From Planctomycetales bacterium (GTDB lineage: Bacteria > Planctomycetota > Planctomycetia > Pirellulales > Pirellulaceae), in assembly GCA_020426625.1 (NCBI GenBank), contig JAGQPR010000015.1:1-38552 (forward strand): 38,552 bases of DNA, read 5' to 3'. Within the stretch, counting starts at the first letter, position 1. The number at the start of each line of letters is the position of its first letter. Below, one piece after another: positions 25,030 through 33,706 of this stretch. The notes under the pieces are model-generated. The model saw nothing but the letters and a program-made list of their open reading frames with translations. It did no database searches and was not told the DNA's origin. A program made the translations under genes and the position numbers.

Positions 25030-25243
25030 CGGGCTCACAGTTCCTCGCGTTTGGGACATGGCAGGAAAATGGGGCAGGAGTACATGAAGTCCAACACGGA
25101 ACTGGGCAGGAAAATGAGTTTTGGAGGTGTGGCCTTGATTTGCTGGCCGGGATTCAGATGCATGCGCCAGCATTTTGTCTGGTGGCAAATTCTAATGTCT
25201 GAGCAACTGGCGTGACGAAATGGAAAGTCGCCTTCGGTAATCG

Positions 25244-25609
25244 CTATTGCCACTTGTTGCGAACGTGTGGCAGTGGATATTCGACCACAGCAATCTCACC
25301 GCGTGCAGCTTGCAATTCCAGTAATCGCTGGAAGCCTTCAGTGACCAGCTGCGCACGCTCGCGAACAAATTCGGTGTCCAATTGCCGACGATCGAAATCC
25401 CCTTCGACGAATACTGCAGGAACAAACCGTTCGTCATCGATGAATTGCGCTAGAGTAGGCATGCAGCGCACGTGGCACTCGCGCTGGGTGTGCAGTGTTT
25501 CCGGGTCGATCCAACCGATCACATACTGCAAATACAACGCGCTGTCGACGATGGAACCCACATCCTCACTGCAAACTTGGCACGGATAGCCCTCATCACA
25601 TTTTGCCAC
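25244..25609 (-). CDS. Small Cys-rich conserved protein of unknown function
   Basis: A 121-residue cytoplasmic protein with Cys4, a CxxC pair (10, 13), His40 and a CHVRC motif (45-49), a set that could bind zinc or an Fe-S cluster. The middle reads YLQYVIGWIDPETLHTQ and the C-terminal half (80-105) is helical with charged residues. I recall similar short proteins in other planctomycetes but know no function. The start is a GTG at 25609 preceded by GGAGA with 7 bases between, which supports it as a real gene. Confidence 0.75.
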   Translation of the reverse strand: MAKCDEGYPCQVCSEDVGSIVDSALYLQYVIGWIDPETLHTQRECHVRCMPTLAQFIDDERFVPAVFVEGDFDRRQLDTEFVRERAQLVTEGFQRLLELQAARGEIAVVEYPLPHVRNKWQ

Positions 25610-25716
25610 TGACTATCTCCCCAAAAGTTCGAATCACGGCAGCTACCTGTGATCACACTCAGGAGCCAGCTGACCGGAGATACTCTCGCAACGTTCATGG
25701 CAGGGAACGGCAGAGA

Positions 25717-26514
25717 TCAGGTTAGACCCAAGACATCGAACATGTTGTATAAGCCCGCAGGTTTGCCGCTCAAGAACTTGGCGGCCGCCAGTGCGCCTTG
25801 CGCATAGCAATCACGATTGGATGCCGCCACTCTCAGCTCAATCGTTTCTCCCAGCATGCCAAACACAATTGTATGTTGTCCGGGATCGTCACCGGTACGA
25901 ATGGCGTGATAGCCAATCTCGTTTCGTTGTCGAGCTCCGCAGAGCCCTTCTCGTCCGTGTTGGTGTTTGGTAATTCCCAATTCCTCGGCGATCAGCGAGC
26001 CAAATTTTAGCGCCGTACCGCTGGGTGAATCTTCTTTGAAGCGGTGATGTCGCTCGAGAATCTCCACATCCACCCCTTGGGGCACGCTCTTCAAGGCCGC
26101 TGCCGCACGTTGAGCCAGCTTCATCGTCAGATTGACCGCCAGCGACATATTGGGCGCCCAGCACACGGGGATGCTGGCCGCCGACATGTGCACCAGTTGC
26201 ATCTGTGATTCGCTGAGTCCCGTGGTGGCCACCACCAAAGGAATGCCTGCAGCCGCGCAGTATCGCAGAGCGGCTTCACAACCAGCAGGCACAGAAAAAT
26301 CGATGGCTGCTTGGCAGTCGTCGGGCCACTGGCTACTGATCGAGACTCCCAGCGACTCAATGCCGGCTAGTAGGCCTGCATCTTGCCCAATGGCGGGATG
26401 ATTTTCATTCTCAACAGCCCCAGTGATTTTCAATTCGGCGTCTTGGCTACCCAGTGCCACCAGACGCTTTCCCATTCTTCCGGCGGCACCGTGGATCGCG
26501 ATTGTTAAGGTCAT
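25717..26514 (-). CDS. dapB: 4-hydroxy-tetrahydrodipicolinate reductase
   Basis: A cytoplasmic enzyme of lysine and diaminopimelate synthesis that reduces the product of DapA with NAD(P)H. All family marks are present in 265 residues: GAAGRMG (9-15, nucleotide site), IDFSVPAG (71-78), ATTGLS (96-101), APNMSLAVN (120-128), the active-site stretch ERHHRFKEDSPSGTAL (154-169) and the C-terminal GLYNMFDVLGL. It stands alone on the leftward strand, followed toward its 3' side by the small Cys-rich gene after 107 bases. Its presence matters because planctomycetes were long argued over for having peptidoglycan, which needs diaminopimelate. Confidence 0.95.
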   Translation of the reverse strand: MTLTIAIHGAAGRMGKRLVALGSQDAELKITGAVENENHPAIGQDAGLLAGIESLGVSISSQWPDDCQAAIDFSVPAGCEAALRYCAAAGIPLVVATTGLSESQMQLVHMSAASIPVCWAPNMSLAVNLTMKLAQRAAAALKSVPQGVDVEILERHHRFKEDSPSGTALKFGSLIAEELGITKHQHGREGLCGARQRNEIGYHAIRTGDDPGQHTIVFGMLGETIELRVAASNRDCYAQGALAAAKFLSGKPAGLYNMFDVLGLT

Positions 26515-26710
26515 GGATTGATCCTGGTTCTTACGTTTCTTCAGGTAAATGCAATACAGATTTGCGAGTTGGTTAGCCGAACAATTTGCTTCGGTGTCGG
26601 GCGCACAGCCCGCTTTGTGTTTGTTGCATAGTCTCTTTGAGCCTTGAAAAGCTTATCCAAATGCCTCGGTTTGGGAAGCCACTGCAAATAATTCGCCATA
26701 CAATGGAAGC

Positions 26711-27424
26711 ATGCGAAACACGCGGAAATCACTGGGTTGGCTACTATGGGGCTGCACGGCTTTGCTCGCTGCCAAGGTGTTTGTTTCGTTACTCACCGAG
26801 TACCGTTGGTACTTTCCGCCAGACTTTGATTCGTCCTTGTTCCTGGCGGGACGTCAAGCAGGTTTTCGCGGTGTCTACCCGGTTGCATTCTTCTGCCACA
26901 TTATTGTGGGGCCGGTGACGTTGATCCTCGCCACCTTGTTGGCGATCCGCACGCGTTTCAAGAACGCACGACTGCATCGCCTTCTTGGGCGTGCGCAATT
27001 CATCGTGGTGCTCGGTCTATTGTTACCCAGTGGACTTGTCATGGCTACGCAGGCACACGCAGGTGTCTTGGCAGGACTGGGGTTGGCTGGATTGGCACTT
27101 GCCACGGCGGTAGCAATGTTGGCAGCTGCGCGGCACGCTTGGCTGCGCCAGTTCAAGCTACACCAACGTTGGGCGACTCGTTGTTTGATCTTGTTGTTTT
27201 CGCCACTGTTGCTGCGAGTCATGATTGGTGCCACTGTTATTTTGAAACTTGAGGCGAATCATCTCGAAGCGCTCATCGCTTGGCTCAGCTGGATTGTACC
27301 GTTGGCAATCTACGAATTATCTCTTGTGTTACCAATGCAAGGTCTGACATTGACGGCGGAGGAGCCGACTGTCAGAAGGTCAGGTGAGCAACGCTTCTAT
27401 CGCTCTCGTTCAACCACCACGTGA
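26711..27424 (+). CDS. DUF2306-type integral membrane protein
   Basis: A 237-residue inner-membrane protein with about six or seven hydrophobic helices. Helices follow LGWLLWGCTALLAAKVFVSL, VYPVAFFCHIIVGPVTLILATL, FIVVLGLLLPSGLVMA, GLAGLALATAVAMLAA and ATRCLILLFSPLLLRVM. The histidines in the RLHRLLGRAQ and QFKLHQRWATRC loops, the latter typical of DUF2306, may ligate heme or metal (inference). The function of the family is unknown. The ATG at 26711 opens the frame. Its end overlaps or almost touches the next gene, so the two are probably co-transcribed. Confidence 0.78.
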   Translation: MRNTRKSLGWLLWGCTALLAAKVFVSLLTEYRWYFPPDFDSSLFLAGRQAGFRGVYPVAFFCHIIVGPVTLILATLLAIRTRFKNARLHRLLGRAQFIVVLGLLLPSGLVMATQAHAGVLAGLGLAGLALATAVAMLAAARHAWLRQFKLHQRWATRCLILLFSPLLLRVMIGATVILKLEANHLEALIAWLSWIVPLAIYELSLVLPMQGLTLTAEEPTVRRSGEQRFYRSRSTTT

Positions 27425-27443
27425 CAAACAAGGCGACGGTGAA

Positions 27444-28532
27444 ATGTTAATTGCCAGCACTAAACGAAGCTTGCCAAGCCGAGCTGCTCTTACCCTGATC
27501 GAAGTTTTGACGCTGTTGGTTGTGCTCGTGCTTCTAGCAGCACTTTTCATGCCGAGCGTGCGGACTGCCCGCGAGGCGGCTCGTCGAATGCAATGCTCTA
27601 ACAATCTCAAGCAGCTGTCGTTGGCTGCACTGAATTACGAGTCGGCATATAAGATATTCCCATCGGCCATGGCAGGGACCGGAAATGATAACGGTCCCAG
27701 GGCTGGAAATGTCAATCGCTTGAGCGGAATGGTCGCGATGCTTCCGTTTCTCGAAAGCAATGGGTTTTGGAGTGAGATTTCCGAACCCAGTGTAATCAAT
27801 GGACAGGATTATCCCGCCATGGGACCAGCTCCCTGGATTCGCGAATATACGCCCTGGCAGGCAGACTCGTCCTTTCTAAAGTGTTCTTCCGATGCCAATG
27901 GTAACGAGCGGACAGGCACGAAGAACTATGGATTTGTCATCGGAGATCAAGCCAGGCAGATTCACCAGCCGGAAGCACTTCGGGGTGCATTTGCCTGCCG
28001 ACTTTATGCGCGGCTGGACGACGTCGAAGATGGTGCGAGCAATACGCTGGGCATCAGTGAATTTGCTAGCCCCAACCAAAGAAGTGTTATTGGCAACGTA
28101 GCCATCGGGCAGCCCTCGACAATCCTTGATCAACCTGCGAAATGTCTGGACTTGATTGAACGTCGGGCGAAAAAATATTCCAAGAACGTTTTGCTGGCGG
28201 AGTTTGGGCGTGGCGAGTTTTGGGCGGATGGCTCGGCACTGAATGGTCTAGTGAACACTATATTGCCTCCCAACGCGCCCAGTTGTGCAATCGGCGATGC
28301 GAATGCAACGGACGGTTATTACACTGCCGGGAGCATGCATGCGAGTGGAGCGAATGCTGCTATGGTGGACGGCAGCGTGCACTTTTTCTCTGAGAACATT
28401 GACGCTGGCATGCTCAGCTCACCGACCTTGTCAGTCTCGCAATTGTCTGACCCACGAGGCATCGCCAGCCCTTACGGAGTATGGGGAGCATTGGGGACAA
28501 TCAACGGGCAGGAGAAGTCAGATGAGCTGTAG
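27444..28532 (+). CDS. DUF1559 protein with prepilin-type leader
   Basis: A 362-residue protein of DUF1559, a planctomycete-specific group of pilin-like (pseudopilin) exported proteins. The leader SRAALTLIEVLTLLVVLVLLAAL is a type IV prepilin-like N-terminus followed by the group's SVRTAREAARRMQCSNNLKQ helix and LALNYESAYKIFPSAM-like start. The C-terminal HASGANAAMVDGSVHFFSE segment is the family's conserved H-x-DGSV motif. The usual G before the cleavage point is an Ala here. The start may instead be a GTG at 27384 inside the DUF2306 gene; ATG at 27444 gives a typical short leader. It is a probable target of a prepilin peptidase and a surface component. Confidence 0.85.
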   Translation: MLIASTKRSLPSRAALTLIEVLTLLVVLVLLAALFMPSVRTAREAARRMQCSNNLKQLSLAALNYESAYKIFPSAMAGTGNDNGPRAGNVNRLSGMVAMLPFLESNGFWSEISEPSVINGQDYPAMGPAPWIREYTPWQADSSFLKCSSDANGNERTGTKNYGFVIGDQARQIHQPEALRGAFACRLYARLDDVEDGASNTLGISEFASPNQRSVIGNVAIGQPSTILDQPAKCLDLIERRAKKYSKNVLLAEFGRGEFWADGSALNGLVNTILPPNAPSCAIGDANATDGYYTAGSMHASGANAAMVDGSVHFFSENIDAGMLSSPTLSVSQLSDPRGIASPYGVWGALGTINGQEKSDEL

Positions 28533-28720
28533 TAGTCTGCAGCATGTCAGCGTACTCGTTTGCTCGTAAGGCGTGCAGGCCGTTGTATACCAAACGGAGA
28601 ACCGGAGCTAACACGCTGCGGCTGATTGTTGGACAGTGCGTGTACTGACAGTTCGACAGCAGTATGTTCCAAGCCGCACGGCGTTGGATGGGCGGCGTTG
28701 GCTCGAGTCGAACGGCCGCG

Positions 28721-29551
28721 CTATACAATCGTCGGCGTGGCCAAGTCGCTGTGAACGCTATCGATCATTTCGACGGAAATCGAGTTGCGATCCTCGGCAT
28801 AGCCGACCATCAAGGCTAAGTCGCACAAACGGTTGATGCGGCGAGGGATCCCTTGCGAAAGCATGTGGATCCGGTCCAAAGCGGCAGACTCAAAAATCGA
28901 GTCTGCTTCCACACCCGCGCACCGCATCCGATGCTGGATGTAGGCACTGGATTCGTCGGGCAACAAGCGATTGAGCATGCATTTTACCGACAAACGTTCA
29001 TCGAGAGCGTGGTAGCGTTCCACGTGCGAAAGCAGCGAAGGTTGTCCAGCCAGCACGAGCGTCCATGCAGATTCTCCTGGTGAGTCGGCAGCAGCGATGT
29101 TCAGCATCAGCCGCAGGGGTTCCAGGAGGTCATGCTGTTCTAGCAAATGCGCTTCGTCGACGAAGATCACTGGGTGACGATCTGCGTCAATACTGGCTCG
29201 CAGGAACCGTTCAAATCGCGCCAGGTCCGCCGAAGTCTCTCGTTGGCAGTCGGGTGCCGCTGCATCAACTTGATCTACCACATAGCGAATCAGTTGCTCG
29301 CCGCTCATCGCTGGAAAAACGATATGGCAGATGGGGCGAAATTCGTCAGCCAACTGATGTCGTATCAAGTCGATCACCAAGGATTTTCCGATACCGCCGG
29401 ATCCACACAGAATCGCCGCAGCGCGACGATTCTCAATCGCATAGTGCAATTTCAGCAAGGCAGCTTGATGCGTTTCGGCAGGATAATAGAAAGTCGCGTC
29501 GGCGCGGTTTTCGAACGGGCGCTGGGACAGATTCCAATGTGTTTGATACAT
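28721..29551 (-). CDS. ExeA-like AAA ATPase
   Basis: A 276-residue ATPase of the ExeA/GspA type. The start MYQTHWNLSQRPFENRADA and YYPAETHQAALLKLHYAIE are typical of this group. Walker A is GSGGIGKS (50-57) and Walker B VIFVDEAH (128-135), with a sensor region LAGQPSLL and an arginine-rich C-terminal helix bundle (GIPRRINRLCDLALM, 234-248). ExeA proper carries an extra peptidoglycan-binding region; this one is the ATPase domain alone, as in the ATPase of exopolysaccharide (EpsH/XrtA-type) clusters. It is the third gene of a leftward operon, 127 bases after the CpsD-like gene. AGGG lies 9 bases before the ATG. Likely acts at the inner face of the membrane. Confidence 0.9.
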   Translation of the reverse strand: MYQTHWNLSQRPFENRADATFYYPAETHQAALLKLHYAIENRRAAAILCGSGGIGKSLVIDLIRHQLADEFRPICHIVFPAMSGEQLIRYVVDQVDAAAPDCQRETSADLARFERFLRASIDADRHPVIFVDEAHLLEQHDLLEPLRLMLNIAAADSPGESAWTLVLAGQPSLLSHVERYHALDERLSVKCMLNRLLPDESSAYIQHRMRCAGVEADSIFESAALDRIHMLSQGIPRRINRLCDLALMVGYAEDRNSISVEMIDSVHSDLATPTIV

Positions 29552-29678
29552 TTCTAGTTACCCTGAATTCACGATGGAGTCAGTTGAATGCTGGTTGGGG
29601 AGCACATTGCATGGTGTAGGTTTGCCTGGATTTGACAAACAGGCAGCTTATCCCACGCAAGTCTTATCATGATTAGAA

Positions 29679-31337
29679 CTAGGCCGCAAAATTCTCAACC
29701 AGTCCGACCGACGATACGCCGGATAAACGAATTTTTCTTACGCAGGAATCGATATGCTGTTGGGAGCTGTTGCGTCGATCTACGACCGCTACGACAGCGC
29801 TGACGATTCCGTGTTCTGCCATTGATGTAACCAAATTGCGTGGCGAGGCCATGTGCCCCATGTCCACTATGACCAAATCGAAACTATCCGCCAACTCTTG
29901 AATCATGGATGCGATCCGCCCGACGTCGGCGGCTATCTCCGAATGTGAAATCGGCTGGCACAGCGGTACTACCGTGACTTGGTCGTCGATAGAGTGCACG
30001 GCAACTTCCTCTAGAGGCATCTGGTTGATAATCGCTGACTTCCAATCTTGCTCCACATCCAGGTTTGTTTGCAGTGACAGCGATGGGTTTTCGATGTCCC
30101 CATCCAGTACGGCAACTTTCAATCCGCGGCTGCCAGCTAGCATCGAAAGGCAACAGGCGACAGTTGTTCGGCCATCGCCGCTGTGAGGACTGGTAATGGC
30201 TAGGACTTGCAGCCCCTCTTCGCAAGCTGCGATCAAATTTGCAGCGACGCGATCCATGTCGCTCGAGCTATGTTCCAAGAGTTCATAACAAATGTCTGGC
30301 CACTGCAGGCTGTCGACTTCCCACACTGGATTAAAAATACGCAGTTTCGCCTCCCGAAGGTTTTGCTCGACGTTTCGCGTATCAACAGCCAGATTTCGCT
30401 TTCCACGACCACTGCCCTTAGCCTTCAATTCTTGCGGTATGCGAGAGGCCGCTGCGGTGGCAGATCTGTCGAGCGTGGGCAATTCTAGCATCGAGCTCTG
30501 CGAGCCGCTGTCGTCTTCCGAGCTCAATTCACTGTAGCTGGGGCGATCGAGCCGGAAGATGTCGCGATTCTGAACTTGAGGATCTTCATCGCTTGTATGG
30601 GGATCCATTTGCCAGTTGGCTTCGCCTGGATTGGCAGACGTGGACTGCAACGTTGTGCCTGAGGCTGGCGCAGGGTTGGACTGAATGGCTGGCGCTGGGT
30701 TCGACTGAATAGCTGGCGCTGGGTTGGACTGAATAGCTGGCGCTTGGGGAGGAACCAAGTCAGGGGGACTCGGACGTTTCTCAGCTGGCTGTGGAGCGGT
30801 TGTACTGGCTGACACGACTCGCTCGACAGTCTCGCCAGTCGCCGGTGAAGAAGCTGCCCAATCGTTCTGCAGAGCATGGCTTGGTGCTGTTGGGGTGGCT
30901 GATTCAGCGGCAGCCGGCGTCAAGCGATCCGCAATGCGGGTAGCAGCCTGGTGGCTCGACTGAGTTGGTAATTCGTAGGAACCGCCAAAGAAAGTGTTCA
31001 GCTGAACCTCCCATCCGCCAGCCTGCAGCATCTGCTCAGCAATGGAGCGACGCAAGGCATCGGCTTGTTCCTGAGGATTGGCCATGGGGGTTGGCTGAGC
31101 GGCTGGCGTCCTCTCTCTAGGGTTACCAGTGGTAGAACCGACCGACGAAGCGCTGGTTTGTCCTCGATCCAAGAAATGGGGCTTGGGAATCGCAATCGTC
31201 GCCGTATCGTAGTAGACCACGAGGGCATCTGCATCGCCGCTGACAGCCCCACTGGATGTGTCGACGGTAGGTGCCGATTTGGCACCTGCATCTTTGGAGT
31301 AGGCTTTGATGAATGCTCGGTTCAGGCTCTTGCTCAT
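29679..31337 (-). CDS. CpsD/MinD-like P-loop ATPase with long disordered N-terminus
   Basis: A 552-residue cytoplasmic protein. Residues 375-548 form a Fer4-NifH/MinD/BY-kinase-type ATPase: TSPHSGDGRTT (382-392) as the P-loop, VAVLDGDIENPSL (408-420) as Walker A', and FDLVIVDMGHMASPRNL (486-502) as Walker B. The P-loop lysine is replaced by Arg390, and no tyrosine cluster ends the chain, so kinase activity is doubtful. The N-terminal 370 residues are Pro/Ala/Ser-rich with a perfect-to-near-perfect eight-residue repeat PAPAIQSN (about 199-223). Operon partner of the membrane protein before it and the ExeA-like ATPase after it, which suggests control of envelope polysaccharide export (inference). 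AGGAAAA precedes the ATG. Confidence 0.85.
   Translation of the reverse strand: MSKSLNRAFIKAYSKDAGAKSAPTVDTSSGAVSGDADALVVYYDTATIAIPKPHFLDRGQTSASSVGSTTGNPRERTPAAQPTPMANPQEQADALRRSIAEQMLQAGGWEVQLNTFFGGSYELPTQSSHQAATRIADRLTPAAAESATPTAPSHALQNDWAASSPATGETVERVVSASTTAPQPAEKRPSPPDLVPPQAPAIQSNPAPAIQSNPAPAIQSNPAPASGTTLQSTSANPGEANWQMDPHTSDEDPQVQNRDIFRLDRPSYSELSSEDDSGSQSSMLELPTLDRSATAAASRIPQELKAKGSGRGKRNLAVDTRNVEQNLREAKLRIFNPVWEVDSLQWPDICYELLEHSSSDMDRVAANLIAACEEGLQVLAITSPHSGDGRTTVACCLSMLAGSRGLKVAVLDGDIENPSLSLQTNLDVEQDWKSAIINQMPLEEVAVHSIDDQVTVVPLCQPISHSEIAADVGRIASMIQELADSFDLVIVDMGHMASPRNLVTSMAEHGIVSAVVAVVDRRNSSQQHIDSCVRKIRLSGVSSVGLVENFAA
30663..30745 (-). repeat. Tandem 24-bp repeat within the CpsD-like gene
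   Basis: Three full 24-base copies (30663-30686, 30687-30710, 30711-30734) and a partial fourth code for PAPAIQSN units. The copies differ at one to three bases, consistent with recent expansion by slippage. The length is a multiple of three, so copy-number change would keep the frame. Confidence 0.85.
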
Positions 31338-31420
31338 GGCCGTTTTCCTGGCTTGCTGCGTTCTAAGAAAGATCTGTCGCTGGCAACGGCCTCAAGCAAT
31401 CCTGAGGCTGCTCATGGCAT

Positions 31421-32806
31421 TCAGCGAGGTTGGTATCGATTCGATAGGTCTTCGTTGGCCTGCCGCTGACGGGCATATTCTTGATAGATGCGTATGATTT
31501 CTTCTCTGTTCATCTCAGGTGTTGCCGTTTGAGTTAGCGAAGGCAGCTGAGCTCCAGACGCGGTGGGGGATTCGCTAGGATCCTGTTCTGCGGTTGCAAT
31601 CGGTGGTGGAGTTGAGCTGGGCGTTTGACTTGCCAACGTGTTCATGGTCATAGCGTTTGAGGCAAGCTTGGCTGGAACTGGTCGGCCAACAGCTGAAAAG
31701 TTATCAACTCCTGCAGAGATTTCCAGTGGATCGCTGGACGTTGGCGATGATGGTAGGTTCGCCTGCGCGCCGTCATAGAACTGAGGACTGGCACCGCTCT
31801 CGAATTGAGGCTGCGAGGCTTGACTCTTGGCTGAAGTCAAGACGTTACTAGCAGCTGTCGGGCTGGTCGTAGTTTCTGATGCCGGAGGGTAGAGCGTTGC
31901 GGTGGGATTCGAGACCGGCTTGCTGAGAGTCGCGGTCGTCGTCGCTGTAATCGCTAAAGTTTGATCATTGCTCGACGAGTCACTGGAGGACTCTGGGCGA
32001 ATGCTTGCGGTTTGCAGTGGCGCATTAAGCGTCAATTCGTCGACTGCGGAATTATTCTGCTTGGGAAACGATGGATTTTCGTCCACGAGCACGACACTGT
32101 CTGCAGATTCAACTTGTGTCTTCAGTTCGCTCAGCAATGGAGCTACCGGCTTTTCTTCAATCGCAGGTTGAACAGTCTTGACGGGCAAGACTGTATTTTT
32201 TTGTGCGTAAGAATTCTTGTCGCGGTCCGGTATGCCAGCAGTACTATCCGTAGCCACAGACGATAGACGACTGTTGTCCACCAGACTCGGAATTGAGGTC
32301 AAGCTGTCAGTGTCCGCCAGCAAGTCGGGATCCGTCGTGCCCGAGTCCGTGACAGCTATGATACTGGCGGTGATAAGCGCCACGATCAACAGCAACAGCA
32401 CTACACCGCTGGACCAATGCTCCCACCAACTGCGATCGCTGTTAGGCTCGGCTCGTCGGTCAAGCTTGGGCTCCGCACGCAATTCTGTTTGCGCAACAGC
32501 TTCAATCGGCGTGGCGATTGCTGGTTCGGGCGATTGTACTATTGCTGAACCGCTGAGGACCACAGGCGGTTGGGCGACTGCGGGACGCGGTGGTACACTC
32601 GCCTGAGTTTCCTTGACGGAGTTGACGATTGCAGCTGATTCTGGAACGTCCGAGCCGCTTTCATCGTCCTGTGGTTGTCCATCCGAAGGATCGCTAGGCG
32701 CTAGATTGGGAAATCGGAACAACACCGGTGCAGACGTCTGCTCGAATAGGGGGCGATTTCGCCGAAAGGTGCGGTTTGAACTTCGCGTTGCTGCCATCCT
32801 TGGCAT
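31421..32806 (-). CDS. Single-pass membrane protein, Pro/Ser/Thr-rich, unknown family
   Basis: A 461-residue protein with one membrane helix (SGVVLLLLIVALITASIIAV, 133-152). The N-terminal 130 residues are polar with a basic start (RSSNRTFRRNRP); the C-terminal 300 residues are Ser/Thr/Pro/Gln-rich and low in complexity, ending in a short helical segment, MNREEIIRIYQEYARQRQA. The likely topology is N-terminus in the cytoplasm and the disordered part outside, since the basic residues lie before the helix. No known domain was recognised. AGGA precedes the ATG. It leads the operon with the CpsD-like and ExeA-like genes after an 83-base gap, and could be their membrane anchor or substrate (inference). 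Confidence 0.78.
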   Translation of the reverse strand: MPRMAATRSSNRTFRRNRPLFEQTSAPVLFRFPNLAPSDPSDGQPQDDESGSDVPESAAIVNSVKETQASVPPRPAVAQPPVVLSGSAIVQSPEPAIATPIEAVAQTELRAEPKLDRRAEPNSDRSWWEHWSSGVVLLLLIVALITASIIAVTDSGTTDPDLLADTDSLTSIPSLVDNSRLSSVATDSTAGIPDRDKNSYAQKNTVLPVKTVQPAIEEKPVAPLLSELKTQVESADSVVLVDENPSFPKQNNSAVDELTLNAPLQTASIRPESSSDSSSNDQTLAITATTTATLSKPVSNPTATLYPPASETTTSPTAASNVLTSAKSQASQPQFESGASPQFYDGAQANLPSSPTSSDPLEISAGVDNFSAVGRPVPAKLASNAMTMNTLASQTPSSTPPPIATAEQDPSESPTASGAQLPSLTQTATPEMNREEIIRIYQEYARQRQANEDLSNRYQPR

Positions 32807-33170
32807 AGCTATTTCCTACTCACTTCATAAGGCGGCGTAGGGCATTCGCAGGCTGTCGCAACGAGTGCCATTGAACAAAGATTACCAGTGAACGGGGATC
32901 ACAGAGAACTAGGTACAGGATTTGTATCTTGTAGATCAAGCCGTCTCTGCAGCCGTGTGGAGAATCGTACGGTTGCCCACAGAGCCTGAGCTTTCCTCTC
33001 ATATCGGCACTCACCAAATCGACCTTGAGCTCTTTGCGAGTCGCGGGGAGTTTATTTATTGTGCGGATCACGGGGGTTGGGTATTTTGGTGGGTTTCCCT
33101 TGCTCAGGAACGCTAGCACAACTGCGAGCCCCGGTCGGATTCGCGAGGGCTAGTCGTTACGCAGGTAACG

Positions 33171-33214
33171 CACAGTGGACCGCACTGGGACGCAGACACA
33201 GTGGACCGCACTGG
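33171..33214. repeat. Direct repeat of an 18-base unit with period 26
   Basis: CACAGTGGACCGCACTGG occurs exactly at 33171-33188 and at 33197-33214, separated by GACGCAGA. It lies in the divergent region before metH and after a GTTAC/GTAAC hairpin, so it may be a duplicated binding site or a small duplication by slippage. Confidence 0.7.
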
Positions 33215-33489
33215 CAAGCCATTTTCGCGAAGTGGCGCATTGAAACCAACAGATTTTCTCTCTCGCGGAAACACTGCGTGGCCAGGATGGCTTAGCCGGT
33301 TTAGGTTGACTTTGCCCGAATACGTTGAATAATCTACGATCCGGGTGAACGGGCGAGGCAATTCCTGATATCTGACTCACTGGCGACCGCTTGCGTAAAC
33401 TGGCCCGTACCGCAGGTTTTCCCCACCTTTAGTGGAATGCGATTGTTTGCTTCCAGTGCCAACGCTCCGTCGGCGACTTGCCGAGTATC

Positions 33490-33574
33490 CCATTCTTTGT
33501 CCGGTACAGAATGAGGCTCGCGCAACGATGGCTCGCTTGACCAGAGCATCGCAACTGGATGCGACCTGCATAAA
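33490..33574 (-). repeat. Dispersed repeat, copy 2 (inverted relative to copy 1)
   Basis: The reverse complement of this stretch matches 23306-23391 at about four of five positions over 85 bases, beginning TTAT(G/A)CAGGTCGC. It lies in the intergenic region before metH. The two copies lie about 10 kb apart in opposite orientation. Confidence 0.6.
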
Positions 33575-33706
33575 CAACGGTCTGCAACTTGAGACAACCG
33601 GTCTATCTTGGGTACGGGGCCCAGATTTGCTTCTTGGCCATGCCAGCCCGAAACTCACCCAATTTTTCCCGAGCTGCCAAAATCTCAATATTTCTCGAGA
33701 GTACCC

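Larger units (their letters stand above)
32807..33706. other. Long divergent intergenic region
   Basis: About 900 bases between the leftward operon and metH. It contains the second copy of a dispersed repeat (33490-33574), a GTTAC/GTAAC hairpin near 33157-33170 and a direct repeat pair (33171-33214). I looked for a cobalamin or SAM/SAH riboswitch before metH and did not see a consensus B12 box or a convincing SAH-type core. Short frames such as 33432-33713 are taken as noise. Confidence 0.55.

Noticed and set aside
33380..33706. Possible cobalamin or SAM/SAH riboswitch before metH
   Set aside because: I found no consensus B12 box or SAH-type core; the GC-rich segments there do not fold into the known layouts by eye. 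A covariance-model scan would settle it.
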